Below are positions 25,501 through 40,500 of a stretch of DNA of 64,000 nucleotides, piece after piece. A program made the translations under genes and the position numbers. This stretch comes from Morinoia aosen. Lineage: Eukaryota; Arthropoda; Malacostraca; Amphipoda; Talitridae. Where the stretch lies: contig CM059560.1 of assembly GCA_030386875.1 (NCBI GenBank), positions 25,641,683-25,705,682 of the forward strand, in the 5' to 3' direction. The notes under the pieces are model-generated. The model was not told the DNA's origin. It did no database searches and saw only the letters and a list, made by a program, of their open reading frames with translations. Position 1 is the stretch's first letter. Each line of letters opens with the position of its first letter.

Positions 25501-28500
25501 ACATGCGTTGACATACATACATAAACATAAAATTACTATGATTGAAAACCTAGGCTGCTCAGTTTGTTTTTGAATATTCTAAGTTTTATGCTAACTTGTT
25601 TTGAAAAAAACCTGCTTGCTATTTAATTTTAGATTTATACTTAGTAATTGTGTCGTGCTTTCGAGTATTGCTCATTGAGAGAAAATTTACGCTCTATAAG
25701 TTTTTGCAATAGCCCTCTCCCAGTTTCTATTTTAGTTACTGGTTAATCTGGTTGCTGAACTTCCAGTCACTACTCCTTGTACTTGTGACTTGAACTTGAG
25801 CTTGAATTTGAACTTAAATTTGAAGTTGAGGGCCGACAGCGTCGGGGCTTCTGTAACGGCCTACAATTCCCTTCGCGATACTCACTATATTCAAACAAAA
25901 AAGTTCAGCGCCTGTGTACCAGACTTGTCCAATAAACTACTCAGGATCCACCAATCCTTGTCACAATCTGTCATTGGATGGCATCACTGGGATAACTTGT
26001 ACGTCAAAACACCATCCCTAGACATAATGGGTCATTACAGCCCACTCTTCATGACTGGTTCATTCCAGTCACTGTCTGTTACTCCAGGCACGTACAAGAA
26101 AAATTTTCATAGCTTCAATGATACTCAAATTACACTCCTGATCCAATCCAGCAAGACAGCTCATACCACAATCATCTTCAGCACATCTGGTATACTTATA
26201 TACCACTCATTCTCTCCATACTGCTCAAACACCACATTCATTAAACTCTCTCTCTCTCTCTTGCTCAAACATACTACATTACAGCACAAAATGTTTAATT
26301 GTTTCCTCCACTGCTCCATCACACTGCCGACATAATCTATTATTATTTTCATTCCACCTCCATGTACGTCTATTCACGTTCAATGCCTTACCCCTCACAG
26401 CAAACAAAAGTTGGCTTCCAAAACTGCCCTCATAGAACATCTCTCACTTAGGCACTTCCTTTTGCATATCCCAGGTTAGTATAGGGTTTCGCGTCATGCT
26501 GAGCCTTCACTTATTCAATCCATACTCTTTTGTTCGCCTCTCAATCTCATTTTTCCACCTTTTGCAGTACCACTCTGGTCCTTCACCTCCAACATTCATT
26601 AGAAGCCGGTCATCCACCTGTCTCCCAATTCTAACACAAATAATCTTTTGCATACTCAATTCGTTCTGAAATTGGGTAATAGATTCTATAGCTGTCCATT
26701 TTGGAGCACCCAATGCTAGACGTCCTGGTCACATCCAGCCTCTCAAAATCACTCCCATTCCAGGCTAGAGCACTCTAACCATACATGACACTAGGTACAG
26801 CAACGTACTTCCCCATTCCTCTCACACATTCATACTTGTTTGCTCTGTATCTGGCCACACTACTTAACCGTCCACTCCACTGTATTGCTTTTGTCACTTT
26901 CTCATCCTTAGTTTTAGTGCATCCATCTTTACTTATCATACAACCTAGATATTTGGATTCTTTAGTTCTACCTATTGTGATTTCTCCACAATCTACATTT
27001 GTATCACCTGTGGTAAATAAATTGTTTATATTGTTTAAATTGTTTCAATATTCCACAGTCTGTCTCTGTCATTCTCATCACTATTTATAACCATAACCTT
27101 ATTTTCATCCGCGCCAAAGTTCATCTTGAAATCTGTACTATATCCATTCACAATGTCAAGCATCATTTGTAGTTCATGCCCAGATTCACTAACCACAACC
27201 ACATCATCAGTATACAACAGACAACTCAATTTCTCCTTACCAACTTTCAGTCCTAAGCCACTCCTTCTCAGTCGAACTGCTAATTCTTCTGTGTACAATC
27301 CAAACAACAGGGGAGACAGAGTACAGCCCTGTCTCACTTCTCTAACACTCCTCACTTGCCCTGTTTCCAAATTTCCTAACGTGTAGGTAGCGCTTGTGTT
27401 CTCATACAGACCATGCACAATGTTTACTATCTTTCTACTAAATCCAACTTTTCTCAAAATTTCAAACTGCCTAAAACGATCTACTCTGTCATACGGCTTT
27501 TCAATATCCAGGAATGCTATATATACCTTCTTATCATCCTTCCTCATTCGCTCAATAATTCCACTCACTACAAACAGAATATCCTCACCACGTCTATCTT
27601 GCCTAAAACCATTCTGTTCTTCTCCCAGAACTCCTATATAGCTCTTCAACTAAATATTTCATACTATCATTCAAAATACCACAAAAAATCTTACATACAG
27701 TATCAGCCAAATTCAATTTGTCTGCAATTTTTAAGCTCATTCATACTCTTGTGCCCACCCTTATGCAATAGAACTACATTACACTTGTTCCAGTCTCCCG
27801 GTACTCATTCACTCTTCCATATCTCATCAAATAAACCCTGCAATATAACAACTACACTCTCCTCCGCATTTATAGAACTCATATGGGATCCTATCAGGAC
27901 CACATGCCTTTCCATTTTACCCTTTCATACTTCTCATCACAAGCAGGCCTTCTTAGGACACTCGGCACAGCAACTCTTACATTCTTCTTCTCCCGTGCAC
28001 TTTCAACCACTTTCATAATTGCATTCACTGTACATTCTTTCCCACATTCAGGCATTCGATTTCCACTTCCTTGCAATACAATCATACTCTCATCCATGCC
28101 ATCTATCACACTATCAGCATACTTACAAATCTCTTCCACTCCTTTCCCTCTCATGCTTGTGCATCCACAACTATCACTCATCCTTACAAACCTGTCCACT
28201 TTCTTTACCATACTATCTCCACAGCCATCAGAACTGTCAACCTCTTCTTTCAACTTCTCTCTCTCATCAGTCAAGCATTTCCAGCATGTATACTTATACT
28301 TCCTCGGCTCTTTCTTACTCATTCTTCTCAAGCCCTTGCACGCATCCATATTCATCCAGTCTGAACAGGTCTCACACTGAATCAACTCCTTCATCCCATC
28401 TATACCTCCAACACTAAAACTACTTCCCTCATTATATGCCATCCTCAACCACAAACTTCTATCTCAGCACAGACTTACAGGCAAATACAAGACTACCAGT

Positions 28501-31500
28501 CAAAACACCCTCGTCAAAAGTTGCAAGTCACGATATAAACGCTGAGTTTCAGGCAGCACAAGCACTACTCTCACTAGCACTCCATACGGTGTCACACACT
28601 ATACTCACGTGAAATACAAACTATACCAGTTTTCAGCAACTTCACTTTAATCCATCACAGTTTTAGTCAGAGGTTCAGTAGCACACAAGCACAAACCAAG
28701 AAGTCACAAGTCACTATCACCTTATGATACTCGTATACGCCAGGAAAGAGGCTTCTGTTAGGTTGCATCAGCTATAAATCGATCTTAGGAACTTCTATCT
28801 TTCATGCCCACTTGTATCTTCCAGTTTTCATTCCTCCTTTACTATCTCTTCTTAGCATTTTCTTGCACTTCCTTCCTAAATTGCCGTTTTTATGCACAGG
28901 GTGTTACTTTGTGCGAACACACCTTGTGCTTAAATTCCCTTTTTCTTAAATCAAAATGGTCTCATTTCACTCGTATATTTTGATCGTGTCCAGTACTTTC
29001 GTTCATTTTCTTTAATTCAAGAAACCTGATGGTTAAGTCAAAAATACGCACTTTTACTTTATGAAAGTCTACTGTGTATTTCAGAAATAAAAATTATCTT
29101 CCCGGTCCTCTTTTTCCTCAGGAAGTTATATCGGACGACACTATTGTGAGAGATGCAGCCATGATTATTTGTTCAAATGAAGGAAACCATATCGCGAGAA
29201 CAGCACCAGTTTTCGAAACTTATGAAAAAAACAAGAGCCTGGACAACACCGTCCTTCCAGACTCGCCTTCTCCCCACTGCCTTCTACCCGAAATCCTCAT
29301 CAATGACGTCGCATCCGCTGGTCTAGTGGACAGCACATCTGAAACTGCACAGACGGCAAAAACGTTTGGCAATTCTGGGAAAGATGGCTTGCAAAACTCT
29401 GATTTTGAATCCTCTAAAAGGTCTTTAGCTGAAACCTCTGTCATTTTCAAAACTTTTCAGAAAAAATTACTGAGAGAAGCGCTAGAGAAGATATTGACTG
29501 AATTCTTTCTAGAAAGTTCTTCAAGTTATGGTGAGTTCAAATTGTTGAAATAATTTCATTCTGTATTTCTCTCGCATGGTATGACAATAGTATCTAGGGA
29601 TAATGCTTTATGGTTAAATAAATCAGATCAAATCAACGCTTCTAAAAGTATTTTAAACTCAAAGACCTTTGTACATTGTTTCGTGTCGGATCTAAGTTTC
29701 TATTGAAGGTCGTACAATTGGAATAATCTTAGCTACAACCCTTATGATTAATTAACTTGCTCTCTTTAAAGCGTAATTTGTGTTGAGAACCAAATTTTCA
29801 TTGGCAGGAACCTTGGTTGATGCAGCGATAAGTTTGCACTCCCACTTATCTCTGTACGACAGCTGCGCAATTGTTCACAGTCGGTCTATCTCTATTACCA
29901 TGGTGAGTGTGACATTTTTGACAGGAACGAACAAAAATGAAAAATACTCTCCTCCTAAACAGATCAAAGGTAACACAATGCTTAATATACTATTGTTTAA
30001 TAATAGATACCAACAAACAGTAAAACTAAGGCGGGTAAAAACATCTTTCACAAAATCTGACGATGTATTTTAAAAATAGAGCTTTCGAGCATATCCATAC
30101 TCATACTAGAGCTCGAAAGCTCTATTTTTAAAATACATCGTGAGATTTTGTGAAAGATGTTTTTACCCGCCTTAGTTTTACTATTTATATGTAAATTACG
30201 CTTTCCCAAGAATAAACCAACAAACAGTTCGCATGAACTTTTGATAACACTTTCTTTTGATATTTGATGAACTTTCGATACATGAAATCACCGAACAATT
30301 CGCATACATCAACATAAACATCAACAACAAGATTATTAGGTTATATGTTAGTTTAAGCCTCCCTAATCGATAAAAAAAAGCGTTCCGAAGAGAGGAAGGA
30401 GGAAGGCGCCATTTAGTATGGAGATAAGGGAACGCGGAAGCTATGCAGAAGGGGCATAGAAACATCAAGTTGAGGAAGAAGTTTGTGACTAAAGATGAAA
30501 GTTGAAGAAGAAAGTAGTAGGTGCTGAAAAATAGGATAGCAGTGGACCGAAAAAAGGTGGTCCTTAACTCAACAAAAACATTTTATTTTAACAAAATGAA
30601 GGCCTACCTAACTCTCTGCTCGGGCTCTCACACATTTTCCCCCTGGAAGTGCTAACACCCATAGATACAATGGTTGTATCCCCCTGAGGGGACATCTAGA
30701 ACAAACAATTCGCAACAAACATGCAGGGAGTAACGGCTTTTTAAATGATTAGTTCGTCATCCATTTTCTTATTCTAGTACGATGCAAGTTTTTATCACAC
30801 ATGAATTAGTTCACTATCATCTGCGCTTTTTGTCTAACACATTATAACGATTGATTTTATTCAATTTTATGTGCAGTTAAGTAACTGCCTCCGTTGATTC
30901 TACCCAAAATGAGATATTTTTTCATCTTTTCTCTAATTATTGGGCGCATTTTTCGCTCCTCAGTAATATTATTTCTGCTCACTTGAGACCGAAAATCTCA
31001 TCAGGTATAGTGACAGCTATTTTTGTGTTGCAACTGTATCTCCTAGCCTTTGAAGTACACGTGCGGAAAGATACCGGTCTTCTTAAATTAACAATAAAAT
31101 GTTCTTCGTAAGAATGCATAATTAGAACAATGCTCAACCGTAGCTGTCCTTCAATAAAATAATTGATCTGCTATGCTATTTTGGTAGTGTTACTAATTAT
31201 TTTCCCAGATAAAGATTGTTTGTCTAGTTTAATTAAGATGATTTATTTAAAGCTCAGTTACCGGAAATAAATGGTACCGTGCTGGGTACTCTGCTTTAAA
31301 ATGATTTTACTTCAGTTGACGGTACTCACTATTTGTCTTTCCATTCATTAATTGTTTAAGTCTCTCAAATGTATCTTGATTAGCGATCCTTGGAAATGTA
31401 AGATTATAAGTTTGTTTATTTTGCTAATATTTTGCAGATTTTGTGCGGTGCGTTAGAGGCACTACGAAGAGGTCCAGGCTCTGGTCTAAAAAACGAAGAA

Positions 31501-34500
31501 ATTTCTCTTATAGAAATCTACTGTTCTGCTTGTGAAGACGAGAGTGAAGTAACGCGAAGGATCGAACGAGAGGTGCATTGTTTTTTAATTATTTATACGA
31601 TGCACTAGATGAAATTTACTTAATTCTTCAATTACAATTGTTTCACAAATAGACCTCCATCCATACGTATATTTATGCCAATGTTATCAAAACCGCTTAG
31701 TTTTTGCCAAATTGAGGTAAATTATTTCTAACTTCCCTCCAAGTAGGTGCGTGTTTCCATGAATAAAGCTTTCCTTACCGACACACTGCCACATCGCAGA
31801 GGCATGAATCTTACGTCCCCAAGTTACATTTCCACCCATGGCTTCCTTCAATCACCGCAGCTGGAGTGCCGGGAAGGCGAAGCGGTGGAGACGTGGCTGC
31901 TGCTGCGACTGCCCTGGACATCATGCTCTCTCCTCCGCTCCGCTCTACGCATCAGTGACTACGTTCGTCGTGCTGGTGTCACACCGAACAAGATGAAGCT
32001 GATCGTAGAGGCTGCTCCTGGAGATACGCTGTGTGGCCACTTAACTAGCAGGTGAAGCTGTAGCATACCTTTGCTCGAGCTCGTGCAGTCGGGGAGGGTG
32101 AGGTCCAGAGCTGAAGGTTAAGTAGGTTTCCCTTTGGTTGAGATAAAATAGGTTTCTTGTTTTGTTACAGACCATTTTTTGAGGGGGTTACTGCTGCCCT
32201 GTTTTCCAGTATATATTACTTTCTTCAACTTTCTTTCAGGTTTTATGGTCTTCCTTCTTAACTTAATATTTCTTTGCGCGAAAGATTTTCTGTAGGAACA
32301 CACTTTGTAGACAGACACCCCGTTCTGTTAACTCCACGTCAAATTAGGCTTTTCTCTTTTCTATCGAGCGCTGTTGTTGCGAATAGCGAGGCTTAAACTA
32401 GCTTATTTAATCTAATTATTTAATCTCGAGCTAATGCTTTTGCAATTCATTCGTTTTACTTTCCCTGTTGTCAGTTATTTTGTTTTCCTATGTTAGGAAT
32501 CGTTCCATTGACAATCGGTCATAATTAATTTCAAATTTTTACCAGTTCTATACTGGTTCATTCAAAATTATATTTCAATGGATGGTTTCAAATAGAGACA
32601 GGGAAGTCTAGGACACATTTGGTCATTTTATCTTGCTTCCCATAATAGTTCCGTTACGTTTTTATTATTTCATTTGTAATATTTCACTTAAGATACACAA
32701 ACACCATAACGAAGTTAGCTCTTCAGGTAGTGACTTCACCAAATCCGTAGATGCCTTCATTATTATTATTATTATTATTATTATTAGTGAAGTTAGCGCT
32801 GCTGAAAATGCAAATGAACATGAGAACCCCTCTTTTTGCACGACATGAACATTTATTTTCAAAAGGAAGGAGACAAGAAAGAAGAGCTAATGAGTTTAAC
32901 TGAATTTACCAGAGCAAACAGGTGTAAACTGCAAGACTGGTACCATTAAGCGTTTTGTATTTGAGCGCTCTCAAAGTGTTGCACGCAGCAACACACAAAA
33001 ACATTATAGTAGTAAGTGCAGATACGTCTTCCTGTTTTCTAAATAATATTAAATGTGCTTTTAACACGATAGTAAAGCTGGATTTGCATCACATTATGCT
33101 ATACAAATCAAATTTAAAATTACAATTGAAAAACATACATCTGATGTCGAAAACATTGACCAGAATATCAAACTATACTTTCTCTCCGCTTAATATTTGC
33201 ATATTTGTCTTCAATGTTGAATTCATTCTTAGTTAGAGAGGAAAGTACACTAAGCTATTTACCATAATTTTCCACAGAATTTGTTCATCTAATGACAGGT
33301 GGCCAAAGAAACTTATTAGCTTATTTGTTTCTCATTGCTATTATTTTTCTCTGCTAGATGCTTTATTTTCACACGAAATCAGACAACGTAACAATGTACA
33401 GTCTTGTGGTAAATATATCTCTCAAATCTTTCAAATCCCAAAATATTTCAGAGCAGCTAGACCATAAATAATCTCTCTAAGACTCTAATCTACCTCTCCA
33501 TTTTTCCAGGATTCCGTTCATTGACGTTCCAGGAAAATATGATGCAGGACCACCGTCTTCTTCTTCGTCGGCAACAAAATACTGCAGTGCAGTTGATGCT
33601 AACACGAGCAGTGCTGTCGCAGTGGACCAACTCCTGTCCACCAAATTGGAAGAAAACAACATAGACATGATTCAAAGGGTGAATAATGGGGCTATAGATT
33701 TTCAACACATGACTATAGAGTACCAAAAGTAGCTTTTACACATATTTGTAGCTTTTTGAAATTTTGGTGGGTTGAAAATGGTGTTAAAATTTATTTCTAA
33801 CATGTGAACACATTTATTTCTCAACAATTCCGCACTCGCTGCCTCCTACTGCATAATAAACAAGTTCACGCATCAGGAAACGCTAATGCAACAATATACC
33901 AATGTATAAATAAACCTTTATACTCTAATAGAGGTCTGCATTTGCTTACTCTTAGCAGGGCAATTTTGTGACAATTGAGTACAGGTTTTAAAACGCCTAT
34001 TTCTCTTCATAATATTAACGCTTTCCTATCTTCATTTTGCAAAAAATTATTGAAAGCTCAATTTTTTATAAAATTTCACCACTATTGCATTTTGCAGCTC
34101 AAATTTATCGTCGGCCCACGCTTCTAATCTTTACAGGAGGCATTAGTTGAGCTCAGTAATCGTCTCCTTCAAGAAGAAAAGGAGCTGTCGGAATGCGAGA
34201 CAAACTCCAAACAATTTGTGGATAAATTATTCTCGTTGTTGAGTCCGAAAACGGACAATCAGAGTAATTTCTCTCCTGACACTACTCTCGTCAAAGAGCC
34301 TGAGGAGACAAAGAATGACTTGAATGTTAACAGCATCTATGGAGATTGTCAGCACGTGGATGCAAGTTCCTGCTCGTCAAATGACACAAAACCAAATAAA
34401 AGCAACAGCAAGAATGGGTTGGAAGACATCATGGAAGAAAATTCCGCGGAGAAGCCAGACGAGCAAGAAGCCCCAGACGCTGAAACTTCAGAGGGTAACT

Positions 34501-37500
34501 CTAAGCCCGGAAGAGCTAGTCCACGAAAGAGGCGCATCAAGCTCATCCGAGCCCTTGCTGGACTACTTAGATGGTAATTCTCTTATATTTTAGCCGCTAT
34601 TCCAAAGTTTCCTTATTGGAAATGATTAAATATTTTGTATGAGTTATGCTATTTGTCCTACTATATTGGTAGTCGACAGCTTCCTAGATTATTATACGGT
34701 ATGTGCAAGGTGACCATGTTGTGTAACTGCTAGATGAGTTGTTCTTATGTGAATTTTGACCAAAATTTTGGCATGACTAAAGAATAGTTAACACAAATGA
34801 AACATTCAGGATAAAATCGAAGAAAACCGCTGGCAACGCCGCCAAAGGCTCGATCCCTTATGCAGTGCAGTTGACAGCGGAATTCACGGCATTTTTTGAA
34901 GCCCTCCAAGTTTTGCTTCACGCTCACCCACCCCTGGCTCTCGTCGCTGCTCACGGTTAGTGCACAGCTTTTGTCATTTGGTTTGGTGTCCAGTTTCGCG
35001 CTTCTCAAATATTTACGTATGTACCCTTTCTAATTAAATTATTTACGCATGCTTGGACTGTTATTTTAAAGGAGTTTCACACTTTTCGGACAATAATTTT
35101 CCACATTTTCAGTTCGACCATCATTTTCTCTATCGAAACCAGAGCAGAAGAGGATAGTATTTCAGCGTGCTTCTAGAGTTTGGCGTTTCTGTAGGAAGGT
35201 AGCTAGGGTGCTGGCTAGGTAGGACTTCGAAACGTTTTTGTTTGTGAGCACTCTCCGAAGATTCGGTGTTCTTCTAATACGAGGCCTGTCTAAAAAGTAT
35301 CCGACCTTTGGCCAGAAAAAATATTTCGAATACCTGTCGGAGTTGGGACCCTAATCCCCTTCAAAGTATGCCCCTTGTGCTTGCACACACTTAGCCCACC
35401 GATCCTTCCACTGCTGGAAACACCTCTGGTAGTTTTTTTTTAGAATGGTGTTCAGCTCCATCGTCGCATTGCCTGTTTGACTCCTTCGATGCTGACTGTT
35501 TTCTTTGATGTCCGTGGAATTGTGCATCACGAATACGCACCGGAAGGACAAACAGTGACAAAGGAGTACTATCAGGATGTTCTCCGGCGACTTCGTGATG
35601 CAGTTCGGCGCAAAAGACCAGACATGTGGACTGCGAACAACTGGCACTTGCATCACGACAACGCGCCCGCACATTCATCCCATTTGATCCGCAATTTCTT
35701 GGCCAAACATGGAATTACGACCGTTCGCCAACCTCCCTACTCTCCAGACCTGGCTCCTTGCGACTTCTGGTTGTTTCCAAAATTGAAGACACCACTGAAA
35801 GGATCCCGTTTTGAGAGTAGAGAAGAGATAATGCGGAACGCGACGACAGAGCTGAACACCATTCCAAAAGAAGACTTCCAGAGGTGTTTCCGGCAGTGGA
35901 AGGATCGGTGGGCTAAGTGTGTGGAAGCACAAGGAGCCTACTTTGAAGGGGATTAGGGTCCCAACCCCGTCAGGTTGTCGAAGTATTTTTTCTGGCCAAA
36001 GGTCGGATACTTTTTCGACAGGCCTCGTATATTCTAGGCTAAATACCGTCACCGTGTTTATTAGCACTTCTATGCGACATATTGTTGGACATGTGTCGTA
36101 CTAAGTTATTCTATTTTTATTTCTTAATGAAGTGTTAAGGCAAATTTCTCAAGCAGGATCATGTGTACTCACTATGTCTGCTCGTCTTACGTTCATATAA
36201 TGTTCGAATTTCGTTTTAGACGTTCCGAGCGTGAGTTACTTCACACAGAGATTCTAGGAATAAAGTTCTAAAACAAAATGACTCGTACTTTGAAAATTTT
36301 TGAGCTCTAATCAGTGTCCAGAAAAACTATCGTATACTGTATCTTATCAGATGGGTTCTACATAATTGATAATACTCCATCTGGTATCTAAGATTTGTGT
36401 CAACTGCACAAAATAATTCGTACCAATTTTGTTCAATTGAGTACTTCCGTCAGTTTTAATTTGTTTAGGCCACGGGATGTCAACGTTCTGGGATTTGCTA
36501 GAAGGAGTGTCGGATGCTGGCCTGCACGTGGTGCGTTTCAAGTGTACGGCCGATGTCACTCCGGAGGATCTCCAAGAAACCTTAACTGAGCAGCTTCAGA
36601 AAGTAACAAGAGAAGCAGTCACTGACCCAGATTCTAAAGAGCTTCTTTCAGATGAGTTACACTCTTCGAGTTCCCGTAATGAAATTTGCTCTGAAACTAA
36701 ACATTTACGAAGGACTATTGAGAAGTCAGAAGCTTCAACGCCACCAAGGGAAGTTCTAAGTACCTCCGGTCCAGAAATTAGTACTGATGATATTACAATT
36801 CCTGGAGCAACCTCAGTGAAATTGACCTCTACAGCTTCAAACGTTCATGACGGCGAAAAAAATAGTCAAATGACCGCACAAAACACATTTGTGGAAGAAA
36901 GTAATCATGAAAACGGAGCTGGAGGATGGTCGCCGACCCAACAGAACGATGAAATTGCACTCAGAACTGCACGGGACGATGATCTGCTTCTGCTTCTCGA
37001 AGACGTTCATTTACTGAACAATGGCCACGATAAAGGAAGAGCGATGTGGCAATGTATAAGGTGAGAATTGCACGTCTGATACTTAATTAATTTTTTCTTC
37101 GACATGAATATATCTTCAGTTTAACGAAAGATGGAAGGATGCTAATGTATTATTAAAATGTGGAAAAGATATTTGACATCTATACTCATCATATGTACTT
37201 GTTTCAAAATAATTATTTTATGCGATGATACGCTAGTTTATATCATGGTTGACTGCACTTTTATTATTTCTGTTTTAGTGCCGGTCTAACCGTCCAGCTG
37301 ACCTCTGTCATTGTTACGACAGTAAGATCTGACCCCATTTCAAAACTCTTCATATAAGTAAATACAAATAAAAATTTGAGTGCCTATTCATTTCCAGAAG
37401 TATCGTGGAAAACAAAAGCTTCTACGCGTATAAATCAGGCAAGAAAATAGCGCTGGAGCGAGTCATTCCAGTCTTGACTGTCGCGTGCAGCCGCCACACC

Positions 37501-40500
37501 AAAGTGGTTGCCATGGCCAGGCACATTCGACGTCATTTTGTGTTCGTTAATTTTCCTTCTCCATCCTCAGTCCGCGTTCACCACATCATCCAGGTGTGGG
37601 GTCACTCTAAGAGTTAAGATTTAGTGTTTTTATCGGGGGAAGGAAAAATGAAATTTTTGTGTGTTCATTTTGGCGAGGAACGATGCATTTAAGGGGAATG
37701 TTCTACGCATAACAATAATTTCTAATACGATTATAATGGGTGTTAATGTTATCTCCCTGCCTTCAAACGCATGTTGTATTAAATTAGAAAGGTCGTTTGA
37801 TGTTAAACAGTAATTGAACTCAGTGCACGGGGTGACTATGAACATTGAGCTTGCTGCTGAACGACGCTATACCTTTAAAAAATATAAATAGTGTTATACT
37901 TTCTTCAAATTACGATTACGACCATGAAACAGACGTCTTTTTTGAAGAATGTTAGAACTAAAAAAAATTATTATTTGCGTTTGCCTTGTCCCGGTGTGCA
38001 GTGGAGAAAGGTAGTTATCAGTTTTAATATATTCCCTACATGGTAGACATTGAACATTTAAAATTAAAACTAATGGTGATATTATCTCTGTATTCGGCAT
38101 AATATTTCAAATGTTGTTCCTAGGTACAATGATTGAGAAGAATAATTCCATCACTTAAGAGGACCTGATCCCCTAATTTATTGAGTGTTTGCTCATCAAC
38201 AGAAGCATTTGGAGGATGTCGATGCTTCCATCAAGGACAGAGATGACTTGTCAAGTAAACTTCATATGATTATCAACGCTCTGCATTCCAAATTGGACGA
38301 GCTCGTGGACGGAGATCTGCCTACACAAAATAAAATTTATCCAACATTTGAAGATCACGAGTCTCTTGGGAATGTTCACCCTCGTGAGACGAGCAGCGAC
38401 GGTAGTATTAATTCTGATGAGAATTTCGCATCGAGTGACAACACAAAGTTCAAAAATGCCAGGACTGTCACGCCAAAAGACGATACGAAGCACGGATGTG
38501 ACCCGAACCTTCACCACCTCATAAGGCTAACCCAACGCTTGGGCCGAAGCTTCCCTAGAGTCAGTTCCTCATCTCCTGACGCTGCTCAGAATCTAATAGT
38601 GAGGCAGTGCATGCAAGTGTACCAAGCAACGAAAATTTGTGGACCGCAGCTCTCTGAAGAAGTCAAAGGCGTGCTGCAGTCGCATTTTGACAGGCCAGCT
38701 GCCTCTGATGAACGTGTCTGGTGGATGGACTGCACGCATCCAGGCAATCCGATTCTACTATTTGCGAAAAACTTTGAAGATTTCGAAGCTAAACTTCAGG
38801 TTTGGATCTCGATTTTTATTCAAAGTTTTGAAAATTAATTTAATTTTAAACTCTTCAGTATTTGTAGCTAAAATTTTCTTTCGTTTTAAACGATGTTCCA
38901 ATTTGAAATATATTTCAATAGCAAAAATAGGTTTGTGGGATTACAGGGATGGACTAAGATAAACTTCAAGTGTCTATAAGTTTAAGGGCATACTTGAAAC
39001 TGGGAGCACCTTTTGAACTCGAGGGAGTCATTGAACCTTGAAATATTTCTTTCAACTTAACGTAGCACCCGCAGTGTTTTGAGGCAAAGAGCCTTAAAGA
39101 AAAGTTTCCAATAGAACTTAGATTTCTTTCTTAAGAGAAAATAGTCTTCAGATTTTGATGGAATACCGTCAATGGCTTTATAAAAATATAAAATTTAGCA
39201 TATATCTCAAGATTTCTATCTCGTCACCACGTGCAGATCAGCAAGTTTATCAGGGCAATTTGACCGATTAAATCCCAAATTGAACAATCTTTGTCAATAA
39301 TGGTATTTCCTGCAGCCACACATCGAGCACACTCGATTCATTACGACTAGAGGTCACCTGGGCACCGTGCAGCGCATGCTGGAGGCCCTACACGACTGTA
39401 CCCAGGCTCACCTCATTGTGTCGGGTAGCCCCGGCAGTGGCAGGAGGACGATGCTGCTCTCAGCTCTGCGGTATTCTAACTACCGGTCAGTCATTCTTTT
39501 CGGCCCTGCTGCACGAGCTCATTCACTTTGCTCTGTACGGGCATTTGGTATTATTTTCTGACTGAAATTCATCTTAATTCTATTGAAATTCTGTTGTCTT
39601 CTGTTGGAATTTCGCATTTACTACTTGAAAATTCCTGCAGAAGTTTTTGAAAATTCCTCGTGACTCATGAGAATTTGCTGCGCACTACTTGAAAAGTCGT
39701 TGTGCCCTATATGTGAAAATTCGTGCCTTGAAGAAAAATTTGTTCTTAAATTAAGATTTGTTGCGTCTTGCCTGAAATTTTGTCGTGTCCTGTTGAAATC
39801 TTGTGTCTTGCGTGAAAACATGTCGTACCTTGCGTGAAAACTTGTCATGCCTTGCATGAAAACTTGTCATGCCAGGCGTGAAAACTTGTCGTACCTTGCG
39901 TGAAAACTTGTCATGCCTTAGGTGAAAACTTGTCGTGCCTTGCGTGAAAAATTGTCATGCCTTGCGTGAAAAATTGTCTTGCCTTGCGTGAAAAATTGTC
40001 TTGCCTGGCGTGAAAAATTGTCATACCTTGCATGAAAACTTGTCATGCCTTGCGTGAAAACTTGTCATGCCTTGCGTGAAAACTTGTCATGCCTTGCGTG
40101 AAAAATTGTCATGCCTTGCGTGAAAAATTGTCGTGTCTTGCGTGAAAAATTGTTGTGTCTTGCGTGAAAACTTGTAATGCTTTGCGTGAAAACTTGTCAT
40201 GCCTTGCATGAAAAATTGTCGTGCCCAATGTAAAAATTGTCGTGCCCTGTGTAAAAATTTGTCGGGGCCCCATAAAAATATTGGTCTAGCGCTATGTGAA
40301 AAGTGGGTTGCTCTGTGGAGACAAATTTGTTGTGCCCCTTTTCAAAATGCGTCGAACAGCCCTACATGTTGTTGCGTTGTACATAGAATGAAAATTGTTT
40401 TAATTATAACTAAATAGGTTTAGCCCTTTGAAACTATATTTGACCTTGTAAAAATTGTTTTGACCGTGTGAAAGTTGTTTTGAAAGTGTGAAAATTTTTT

